Position numbers and translations under genes: made by a program. A stretch of DNA of 64,000 nt from Pratylenchus scribneri. Its lineage: Eukaryota; Nematoda; Chromadorea; Rhabditida; Pratylenchidae. Location: positions 62,001 through 126,000 of the forward strand of contig JAQSEB010000214.1 of the NCBI GenBank assembly GCA_030063045.1, given 5' to 3'. Numbering within the stretch: the stretch's first letter is position 1; each line of letters opens with the position of its first letter. Below, piece by piece: positions 1 to 12,100 of the stretch. The notes under the pieces were generated by a model that was given only the letters and a program-made list of their open reading frames with translations, ran no database searches and was not told the DNA's origin.

Positions 1-125
1 GGATTCTCGGGAATTGTGTACACCGGGCCAGGTCGATGCGCAAAATACATGGAATGATCGAATTGGCCTTTGTAATAGCGTTCCGCTTCGGTTGCCGCAT
101 TTTCGCCATCTTCAGCGTCCAAATG
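1..125 (-). CDS. Giant gene, exon 26 (cut by window edge)
   Basis: An open exon is preceded by a TTTAAG acceptor at 126-127 and runs off the left edge. It encodes HLDAEDGENAATEAERYY followed by KGQFDHSMYFAHRPGPVYTI. The composition (Tyr, His, Phe, Pro) differs from the acidic repeats, suggesting the start of a more ordered region. It joins in phase 0 to exon 25 over a 2.5-kb intron. It could instead belong to a separate downstream gene; the matching phase favours, but does not prove, the join. Confidence 0.5.
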
Positions 126-3100
126 CTTAAAGAAAATGGAATTTTTTAAAAGTAATTTTTGATATTTTTTGATTTCTTTATATTGAAAATTTTTGACATT
201 TTTATGAACAACTTATCAATTAGCATTAAATAGACAATATTTTATTAATTTTTATTGAAAACAATTTTCATTAAATATAAATAGACAATATTTAAATAAT
301 TTTTGTTGAAAATTTATTGATTTTTTAATAGCAATTTAAACATTAAATAGTTAATTTTATAATCATTTTTATTGGATTTGATATATTTAGAAGCAATTTA
401 ATGCTTGTTAATATAAGTAGAAAAAACCTTTTTATACGAAAATAACATAAAGTTAATATATAATATTCCATCCATTAATTCGTTTTCGCCGAATTTTTGG
501 GCCGTTTTCCTTTCCTATTCATTTTGACCTTATAGTAGAATCCGATCAATCATTTTTGTTTTTTAATTGATGCTCATTCCGGGATCTGCTGATGGCGAGA
601 AAACTTGCTTTTTGATTGCCTCCAATCTCCAAATATAAATTATTCTGCTATTATAAGATGCCGTTTGCCGAAGGGCATGCCCATATAGCCTAGTTCCATC
701 AACCACCATCCATAAAATAAAATCAGTGCAAAACTCTCATTTAACTATATTCTTTTGCGGCATTCATTTTATAATCTCTTTATCTACTTATTATATTAAA
801 TTTTAAACGCAATAGCAACCAAGCTTTGGTGAAAGCAATCCAAAAATGTCGAATATTCAATTAATTTTTATAATCTTCTTTCTATTTACTGCATTGTTGG
901 TCGAAATTGGCGCACAATTTCCCAGATGGGGTAAATTTCAAGTTTTAGGAACATAAATATTACTTAATACAATTTTAATTTGTTAAATTCTATAAGAATA
1001 TTTCCACATGACTATTTTTAATTTGCGCAGAGGAGCGCACGCTTGATTGCACCACACGGTCAGGTGATTGTTTGCTGATTGCGCCCGGGGCCAAGGTCAA
1101 ACGCGATCCAGCCCAATACAAATGCCGTCGTGAGCCGATGCCCCAGACAGAGTGGAATAAGCTGGCACGGAATTCGACTAGTCAGTATTTTTAGCATTTT
1201 AAAGCTTTTATAAAGTAAAAAGCTTATTATGGGTGAATTAATGTAATATTCACATAATTGGAATATCTGGAATATCGAATTTTATAGAGCCAATTTCTGG
1301 ACAAAATTGTAATTATATATTTTAAGAATTTTTGTTCAAATTTATAGCCCAATTTGAATTGACATTAAAATTAAGAATTTCCAAGTTTAAAGAAGTCATT
1401 ATTTTGTTTCCAGCCCGACTAGCATGCCCAATTGGTTGCGAACCGGAAGCGGATCTTTCTGTTTGTTATTATGATTCATTTTTCATTTTCCCCTGGCTTT
1501 TAGGTCATCCAAAAACGGCCGATTGATAATAAAAAATGCCAAAAATATTACACGTATGTTTTTTGGAAGAATTAATTTCAATTAAATATTGTGGAAATAT
1601 TTATTACAATTACGTTAGTAAATGGAGGGGGAATCAACCATTTTTGCACAATTTTTTAGCTAAAGATAATTAATGCTTATTAGAAAAATATTGAAACTTT
1701 CTGGTGGAGAAATCAGAATTATCTCTTCATATTATCCCCATTCCATTTCCCCTATTTAAAAAAAAAACACAGATATGGCAAATACCGTGACCAACAAGAG
1801 GGGGAATGGTATTTGTGGCTGACGGAACCCTGCGTAGCCAAGTACTTTTCTAATCAATATTTTGATATAATCTTCCATTAATCTTTCAGTTTGACCACCC
1901 ATTGCCGTTTCAATGATATTCCATTCCCATCAGCAATTAACCCATCAGAATCTAATGCTGGCCCCTCGGGGGATAGTGCCCTTCAAATTGCGGAAGCCGC
2001 CGAACAGCGACGTGGCCGAAAGGCACGAAATTAAGCAAGTAAGAATAATGGAAGGAAATGGAGGATATGCGAGCAAAATATGTTAATTGATAAAGCAGAA
2101 CATTTTATGTCTATTTTTGTTTGGCCGACTTTTATGGCATAAAAAATCTTTGTTTGGCATTCGTATTGTCTTTTCTAGATATTATGTTGGCATTTTCTAT
2201 TTTAAATGATCATTGTTCAATGTCTTTTAATACAGTAGGAAACATTTCAGTATTGTCATTACAATATTCTAGGCCATTATTATGGCCACAAAGCTCAACA
2301 CATGGAAGCAATAACTAATTCGATAAAGATGGATATATCATTATATTAGAGCTCTTCTAAATGTCCTCTAAAAAATGAACATTTTAATTATTGAAATCTA
2401 ATTTTAAAAATTTACAAGTCATTGTGTGAAACCCGAAATAAAATAGCTAAAAGAAGTTTTAAATAAATTATTAATGACAATGAGCCCAAATTTTTAAAGT
2501 CAAAGCTGCTTATTTTATATACAAATTGTTTTGAATTTAGTAATTTGAAAAGCCACTTTTTCGAGGCAAATGGCATATCGTCTTCCTCTTCCCGAATTTA
2601 TTGCATGTTGATCAATTGGCCAAAAGAATAACCCAGAGTAATGACATATATATGTCTTTCCCCAAATTTACCTCTTGTCTGATGACCACATCCTGTCCAG
2701 CTTCTTCCTCTTCCTCATCTTCATCCTCCTCTTCTTCCCCTCCACCAATTGGCTGGCCATCTTCGGCTTCCTCAACCAAAAATGGATTCGTCCTTTGCCT
2801 ATACAGAATGGCCTGCTGCTGATTGGCTGCAGCCGTTCCATTTGGTTGTTGCCGATTTTGTTGCTTGTCTTCTGGCATTTTCGGCTTTTCCGCTGATTTG
2901 GACGCCGTTTCAATGGATTTTGGTGCCGTAGAATTTTGTGGCCCTTCTGGCGGGGAATACACGTTGGCGGCATCCTCCATGAAGAAATTGTCTCGATTGG
3001 CCGCAATCTTTGGCAATGCCTAAATTCAGAGGAAAAAAATAATTAAATATTCCATAAAAATGGAGAGAAATAAAAAAGTTTTCCCATTAAATTCGGGCTT

Positions 3101-6100
3101 ATTTGATAAATATTCCAATAAGTAAAAATTAACACAATTTCCTTCAATGTTATAAGATTTATTAGAAGCTATTTGGATTGGGATTTGGGAAAAAAACTAG
3201 AAGGAATTTATATAATAAAGAAATGTAATGGGATTTTTGGTGATGCAATTTATCAAGCAGCCAAAATTTAATCTAATAAAGGAAATAAAATTTTAAATTA
3301 AGTTGTACATAATTCGGATTTACTTAATTTGAGTAAACCATTAAACCATACACTAATAAAAGATGCCACTCTTATTATCTTTTTTTTTTCACGAGGAATC
3401 CAAAGGTAATCACAAATAAATTTAAATAAAATTATATCACCTTTTGTTGTGGTTGTTGTTTTGTTTGTGATGGCTGCTGTGGTGATGGCTGTTTTGCCCA
3501 TTGCACATCGAATTCATCGTCGGCTGCTTCGCCGAATGCCTGGATTTGTTGGAGTACTTCTGCCGCAATTTTGTCATGTTCCATTTCATTTTGTTCTTGC
3601 ATGGCTGCAATTGTTGCCGGCGACACAGTGGGCGCCTTAATACCTATTTTGGTGAAGGAACATTAAAATAGTGAAAATCAACATTAATTTTGGACTATAG
3701 CACACTCATCGGCAGCGAAGTTATATTAAAAACAGGCGGAATTATTCTTAGAAACAGGCGGAATCATTCTTAGAAACAGGCGGAATTATTCTTAGAAACA
3801 GGCGGAATTATTCTTAGAAACAGGCGGAATTATTCTTAACCAGGCGGAATTATTCTTAGAAACAGGCGGAATTATTCTTAAAAACAGGCGGAATTATTCT
3901 TAGAAACAGGCGGAATTATTCTTAGAAACAGGCGGAATTATTCTTAGAAACAGGCGGAATTATTCTTAACCAGGCGGAATTATTCTTAGAAACAGGCGGA
4001 ATTATTCTTAGAAACAGGCGGAATTATTCTTAACCAGGCGGAATTATTCTTAGAAACAGGCGGAATTATTCTTAGAAACAGGCGGAATTATTCTTAGAAA
4101 CAGGCGGAATTATTCTTAACCAGGCGGAATTATTCTTAGAAACAGGCGGAATTATTCTTAACCAGGCGGAATTATTCTTAGAAACAGGCGGAATTATTCT
4201 TAGAAACAGGCGGAATTATTCTTAGAAACAGGCGGAATTATTCTTAACCAGGCGGAATTATTCTTAGAAACAGGCGGAATTATTCTTAGAAACAGGCGGA
4301 ATTATTCTTAGAAACAGGCGGAATTATTCTTAGAAACAGGCGGAATTATTCTTAACCAGGCGGAATTATTCTTAGAAACAGGCGGAATTATTCTTAGAAA
4401 CAGGCGGAATTATTCTTAACCAGGCGGAATTATTCTTAGAAACAGGCGGAATTATTCTTAAAAACAGGCGGAATTATTCTTAGAAACAGGCGGAATTATT
4501 CTTAGAAACAGGCGGAATTATTCTTAACCAGGCGGAATTATTCTTAGAAACAGGCGGAATTATTCTTAGAAACAGGCGGAATTATTCTTAACCAGGCGGA
4601 ATTATTCTTAGAAACAGGCGGAATTATTCTTAAAAACAGGCGGAATTATTCTTAGAAACAGGCGGAATTATTCTTAGAAACAGGCGGAATTATTCTTAGA
4701 AACAGGCGGAATTATTCTTAACCAGGCGGAATTATTCTTAGAAACAGGCGGAATTATTCTTAGAAACAGGCGGAATTATTCTTAGAAACAGGCGGAATTA
4801 TTCTTAGAAACAGGCGGAATTATTCTTAGAAACAGGCGGAATTATTCTTAGAAACAGGCGGAATTATTCTTAACCAGGCGGAATTATTCTTAGAAACAGG
4901 CGGAATTATTCTTAGAAACAGGCGGAATTATTCTTAACCAGGCGGAATTATTCTTAGAAACAGGCGGAATTATTCTTAGAAACAGGCGGAATTATTCTTA
5001 ACCAGGCGGAATTATTCTTAGAAACAGGCGGAATTATTCTTAGAAACAGGCGGAATTATTCTTAACCAGGCGGAATTATTCTTAGAAACAGGCGGAATTA
5101 TTCTTAGAAACAGGCGGAATTATTCTTAGAAACAGGCGGAATTATTCTTGTCAAAATTGAATAAGCATAATTATTCTTTCTACAATTTGTTAATTAATCT
5201 CACTTTGTAAAAGTTACTAGCCTTTCAGTGTAAATAAAAGAGGAGCGTTTAGAAGAAAAGCTGCTTACCTATTTTAAAATTTGTTTTACATTTTCAAAAA
5301 ATTAGTTAAATTAAAACAATTAAAATGGCATATATCAACTTTATGAAGTGAATTATTTCCTTATTGGACTAAGATCAAATAAAAATTAAGTCCTTTAAAA
5401 TCCAAGAAGCCATTCTCTATTACCTGATCCGGATAGTCATCCTCCTCCTCCGAACTGGAACTAGTCGTTGTTGATTGCCTTTCCCTGGCCATTCCATCTT
5501 CCCTTTCGCCTCCACCAATAATTTCTTCCTCCTCTTCAGAATCCTCTTCGGTTGGAGTTTTTTCGCCAGTGACCATGATTGTTGGAGGCGGGAATTGTGG
5601 CTGTTGCGGCATTTTTTGATGGCCTGGTTGGGTGCCATTGACGGAGGCAGCAGCTATCATTGCATCGGCCAAAGATTTGGCTGTAAAACTGGGTGACCAT
5701 GGGTCCTCCATTTCGACCTGTCGGAATTTTTTTATTATTATCGAATGAATGATTGGTTAAGGGAATAGCCGATTAGTTTCGCAGGGGAATACTGTATCAA
5801 AAAAAAACAAAAGGGAAAGAAAAAAAAGAAAGAATTTTTACAAGAGAATACCCGAGGGATCATCAAAGTCAAAGGAAAATAATACAATATCCAATGCATC
5901 CACCATAAAAGAAGGGAATGAAAAATGAAATTTTCAAAGGAATATTATAGTTTTGTGTTTCCAAAAATCACTCTAACATTTTCAAAGGAATATGATAGTT
6001 TTTTGTTTCCCTCACTCTTTCTTAAATAAATTCAAATTTTTTTTCTAAAGGTTGAAAATTTTGACGGTCAAAAGCCTAACTTTTACGGCTATTCTATGAA

Positions 6101-9100
6101 TAAACATAAATTCTCTCCAAAGATTCGAAAATTATTCTTAATTGGAATTAAAAGCATTATAAGAATACAATTAAAAACTTAACGAATAATAGTAAGGGTT
6201 TTTTTTTAATTTTGCCACCATCGAAATAAAATGTCCTCCCAGCCAATTTCCCCAATTCAACACACACCTCGTAGCTGTTACTGTGCTGCTCTTCCAGCAT
6301 TCGGCTGCCAATTCTTTGTTGTGATTGTGGTGGCATTTGGCCACCACTTTCCTCCGCCTTTTGCTGCTCCTCAAAATGTTGGCTGTAAATGTGCCGGGCG
6401 ATGGTGGCCACGGATTCTTCATTGCCTTCTTCTTCCAATTGGCCAATTCCTTGTCTTTGGCCACGGCCTGTTGATGCCAAAATTTCCTGCGCACTTTTGC
6501 CGGCGCCCATTTCCCAGCAGCCTCGCACCGTTTCCGCACTAATTTCCGGCAATTCTTCCTCCTCTTCATTGGCTCTCATTTTAGTCACTTCCCCATCGGC
6601 TCTCATTTTGGTCACGCCTTGGCCAATTTCCGGACTTTTCGTCCCAGCAGCCGCTGATGCTTCTTCAGTGAACACTGTCGTCCACAGTTTGCGTTGATGG
6701 ACGGCAGAGGTGACTGGTACATTGTCCCAATGTTCGGGTGGTGCCTATTTTGGAAAGAATATTTTTAATTATTTATATAGGGAATTAGAAATGATGAATT
6801 AAAATTTTGAGGATATTGGTAAAAATAAAATGATCAAAAATATTTTTTAATTAATTAGCTTGATTTTTGTAATTCCTGACAATCATAAATAACAGATTTC
6901 GAGCTTTCGAATGAGCCCTAGTAATAAATATATTTATTGTATATGCCCAAATAAAGAACATGGATCAAAATTTAATGAATAAGGTTAGAATTAAGTCTAA
7001 ATTAAATTCCCTAAATTCTAATATATCCCCCGAGAGGCAATTATATTATTGTTTATTATGCTAATTATAATTAGTGGTGTGCAACATTCATTAAGACTGT
7101 TCGAGATCAGAAAAAAAAACTTGAGACTTGGAATTCAGGGAATTAGACAGCCTTAATTCTGACAGAAATTGTCTAGAATCCTACCGTGAATTCTGGGCGA
7201 GGTGGTTGCATCCATTGCTCCTCATCCTCTTCCATTTTCTCCTCTGTATTTGAGGAGGGCGGCAATGTGGGCTGGCCGTATTTGGACAAATTCTATAAAT
7301 ATGCTTTTTATAAATTTATTTTATTCCCACTAAAATACTCGCCTCCAAAAGGGATGGTGACCCTTCCACAATGGCCCCAGTGCCCAAAAGGCCTTCTTCC
7401 TCCTCCGCCTCAACCATTTCGGTCACCTCCTTGGCCATATCCATCATTTGGGCCAATGGGACTTGGCCAGTGGATGTTGACTGCCTCCTTGGTGCCTGAT
7501 CGCTCAATTGCTCATGGCTAACGGCTGAAAAATTTAATTTTAAATTGCGGCCAATTTTCAATAAATAAGATGATGTTAAAAAAGACTGATCAAACGTTGC
7601 TCATATTCAACAGCTCACAATCAGCAAGGAAGTATTCTATTTGAGAAGGTAAATATATGCCATTAGAAATCCCTAAAATCCTCTAAAATGTGCCTTTTCT
7701 AATTTTTTAAGCGATTTTTCTCAAAAAAATAGGATAAATAATTTATTTTAAAAAGAAATTCAATAAAATAAAGCAACTTTTTAAAGGACACTCAGCTTTT
7801 AAAATGGCATATCACCTCCCAGAATTGGTAGCTTCCTTGTTGAGATATTACAAAAAAATATAGTCCCAATTATACTGAAAATTGTCCCTTACGAAATGAC
7901 CTATTGGAAAATGGAATTTGATGATTTTAATTTTTATCAGAAGCAATTTTCATCGTTAATTTTAGTTACCTATTTTGACACCATGATATACAATTACTGT
8001 ATATAGATTAATAATTAATTGAGAATTTGCTTAAAAAATGGGAAAATGCAAAAAAGGAAATTGATTTTCAGCATAAAAATATTTTCCATTTTAATTCATT
8101 TGCCACCTCGAAAAAAACATGGACAACATCGATGGCTTATTCGATGTCCCAAGGGGGAAATGGGGTTGTGGAGAGGGATTAATCTTTGCTGTCGAATTGA
8201 CTGGCTGTAAAATTGAAGGAAGGAAAAGGGCCAAGGAAAAAGGAAGAATTTTTGCTGGCAAAAATGAGAATTTGCCTTTTTCATCGCATCCTCAATCCTC
8301 GTCATTTGGAAAGATGGAAAGCCCAAAATGTGAGGAATTTCCCACGCATTTTTAGTCCTTTTTAAGCTGCAAAAATGGCACAAAATGCCTGTTTTTTTCT
8401 ATTGTCAAAAATATTTTTTATATTATTTTTTCTTCTTCATTGAAATTGAAAGTAACAAATCTAAGGTATTTTGCCCTAAAAATCATTTTTTAAAAAGGGG
8501 ATTTTTTGGTAACATTTTTAAGATAACTCAAAGGTCAAAAGTCAACAATAGGACAGCATTGCCTTATGGCAAAAAAATTTGAATACTTAAAGTATTTATG
8601 TAATTAGACTAGAAATAGACAAAACACATTTTGGGCTTTTTATTTCAACGGCAATTAAAATAAAATGTGATAGAATTTAATTCATTTGACCGGATCAAAT
8701 ATTAATCTTTTTAAATCAGATATTTCTTTATTTTATTTAAAAATTTTAATCACAAAGAAATGACTAAAAGCAAAAACTTACAAATTGGGCCGCCAGATTC
8801 GACCATTCGATTGTGTTCTGCCGTCTCATCTCTACCAATTCCTTGTCTTTCTCGTTCAATTTGTTCATGTACCTCGGCAGCTCGCATTACCTCCCGAATT
8901 TGGCGTTGTTCCGCCTCGGAAAGACCACTCAAATCTGGCTCATCCGGCGTTGGCCTGATCGGAACAGAAGTGACTGATTTCCTTGGAATTAAATAATTTT
9001 TAAAGGATAGAAATTCGAAAATGGCCAAAATACATATTAAATTAAAAATCCAGTTTTATTCAAAGATAAATTACATTACTTTTACTTTTAAGGTCTCATA

Positions 9101-12100
9101 TATGTAGGGTTGGCATTAATTAAAAAAATTATAATAAATAAATATAGATGAAATTAATTAATTTTAAAGTGTCATCATTCAAAATAACAATGAAAGGAAA
9201 TTTGGTAAAAAATATTTAAAAAAAAAAGTTTCCATTTTTGAAGGTCATTCCCTGATTGCAATTCCAATCTTTAAATGGTATCATATTTGCCTTTTCCTAG
9301 GCAATTTTTTGGCAAGCCTTCAGGGTCATCATCCTAATATTCCCTTATTTCCTTATCCAAATAGCAAATATATTCCTACATTTCCCCAAATTAGCCATTT
9401 ACGCACTTTGGCGATTCGGCCACTGCCATTGCCTTCGAAGGTGGGGCCACCATCGTTTGAGGTGCCGAAATCAAGCCAGCTTCGGCCAATTCCGTGTCCA
9501 ACTGGGCACATTGCATTACGGCCATTATTTTCATTTGTTCCTCCTCTGAGAGTTGATCAAAGCCGGGTGGCAGTGAAATATCCGCCAGGGATGAAGATTT
9601 TGGCCTTGGCTCCTGCTGAGATTGTTGGGATGTTGGGGGACCGGCAAAACCCAAGGAAGAATGGGGACGAGGCGGAGTCGATGTGGAAGCAGACAAAGAA
9701 GTGGAGGGTGTTACCGATTCTGTTAATGCCTGGAAGGGAAAATTGAAAATTGTTAAACCTTAAATGGGCAAAAGCCGAAGTCTCTTTTTGAATTATCTTT
9801 TTAATGTCCCAAAAATTGAATTTAGAGAACAAACTTTGGCCTATTTTTTTAATTCAAATTTATGAATGATCATTACAAATATAAGCTCTTTTATTATTAC
9901 ATTTTATAAATTCTGAACATTTTCTATAGCAATTCTTTAATAAGAAGTGGAAATCAATTCCCTGAATTGAAGAACAATCTTCTAATTTCCTAACTTTGGG
10001 TATTTCACAAAGCTAATAGCTAACTATAATTGTAATAAGCATGAATCTGGCCTTCATTTAACCAATGGCATGCTTTCAGATAGAACATTCATTTCTAAAT
10101 ATTCTTCCTTAACAGGCGTATGTGTATTGTTTAGCAATTTTCATTGTAAAATTTTTAAAAATTTTCAAAAATTTTTGATGCTTTGAATTTTTAGCATATT
10201 AACAAAATGTTGATTTTTAATAAAGTCATAAAATTATTGTTAAATTTCCCTCGATTTCCCTCATTATTTTTTTTAATTCTACTTGATTGGCCTTTTCCAC
10301 GGCGCTGGCGGCCTTCTGGCCCAATTGTTCGCCGGCTTGTTTGGCTCCTTTCAATGTGTTGCTGGCTAATTTGCCGAATTTGCTGCCAAACATTCCACCA
10401 AAACCGCCAATTCCTTGAGAGGATGATTTCGATGGACCAAACATTTTTTGTGTGCCACCGAATGGATTTGTTGTTGTTTTTGGGGTAATTGGGGGTTGCG
10501 GGCGAGGAGGCGGCTGATTTGTATTTTCAACGCTCGAAACGGAGGATTTAGCTGGATTTTCTTCTGGCAATGTTTTCAAATTAGTAGCCTCTTGGGAAAT
10601 GGCCGCCACCGTCGAATGGGCTCGGCCGCGCATTTCCGATGGCCTAGAGAGGCCAAATATGGAGGCATTTTCGCTGATTTTAGATTCACTGAAATTGATA
10701 AAAATGATAAATTTGAATGGTAAAATTTTTTTGCGAAGATGCCGATTGGACAATTACATTAATTCTATTTAGCCTTCATAGATCAACAAGGGGACATTCA
10801 ATATGAGAAGGCAATATACTTCTCTTGGAATTTGGAATGCTCAAAATATCCTTTTAAAAAGTGACTGTTATAATTTATTTGCCTATTTTAAAATCATTAT
10901 TTGTCTTTGAATGAAATAAACCTGTATTTTTTAGTAAAAACGCATATTTTAGAAATTATTAAAATTTTTGCAAAATTAAGTTTAGCCATTTTTAGAGGAC
11001 ATTAGGTATTTGAATTTGAATGGTATATTGCCTTCCCAAAATTTCTTGCTTCCTTATTGAGCTATGGCCAAAAAAGTACGGGATAATCTGTGGATATTGA
11101 TAGAAACGGGAAGGAATTCCTCTCCGCCTTTCATTTTGTCCCCATAATGAAAAATGAGTTTGGCAACGGTGGGAAAGGCGGGCGGCATTGGCCCACAAAA
11201 AAAGGGAGCTTGGAAGCCAATATAGCGGTAAATAAACTAAATAGTAAATACTCTGTGCCGATTGTCCATCCATTTTTATATTGACTTATTGGACAAAAGC
11301 AAAGAGAAGAATTTGTTTTCTGGCCAGAAGGATAGGCATTTAAGGCCTTTTAGGAGCCATAACTTTATTATGATGGACAATAAAATTTTTATAAAAGCCA
11401 TTTTAAAACAGAAACTGTGCCGAAATTTAATTGATATTTAATTAAGAAAATTAAAATAGGTTAATCTTTTTTATCATTGAATTGGGCATTTTTCTGCTAA
11501 TTATGGCTTAATGAATTATTTAACAGATTGGAAATTTTTCCCCTAATAAATTTATTTTCACATGTCCTTCAAGGTATTAAAAAATTAAATTAGGAAGGGA
11601 AATGCACCTTCTAAATTTAAAAAAATTGGCTAATTTTGACATGTGATATCATTGAATTGGGCATTTTCTTCCCTTTAAATGGCATTTAAATCTTAAAGTA
11701 ATTATTCCAAATGATTTAAATAAAAAATGCTTAAGATCTCTATTAATTTTCCATATAAATAAATTGGCTTACCCTACCTATATAAATCCTAAAAATGGTA
11801 ATAAATTAGCCTAAATCCCTAAAATAACTTGCCTTGCCCGTCGCTTCTGCCCCTCTTTGTCCAGGTACTTTGCAGAAAATTCCTCTTCTTTGCCTCCTTG
11901 AGCCTCTGGCAATTCCACCAAATCTGGCCCCAAATTTGATGGCCAATTTCCTTCACCAATTAGTCGGGAAGATGCTTCGCCTTCGTAGTATTTTTGTTGC
12001 CAATTCTGTGCCTCCCCTTCAGAACTGTTCGCCGGCAAATGCGATGCAAATTCAACGAATTCTTCCGGCTGTCTATTTACGGCACTTTGGTGGTGAGATG

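Noticed and set aside
3733..5149. CRISPR-like look of regularly spaced repeats
   Set aside because: There are no unique spacers; the array is a simple tandem minisatellite in a eukaryotic intron.
8096..8383. A 95-codon minus-strand open frame between exons 19 and 20
   Set aside because: It does not splice in phase with the flanking exons, and the region overlaps no recognisable motif.
9403..9406. Alternative donor TGC|GTAAAT for exon 18
   Set aside because: It gives phase 0, which does not join to exon 19; AA|GTGCGT gives the required phase 2.
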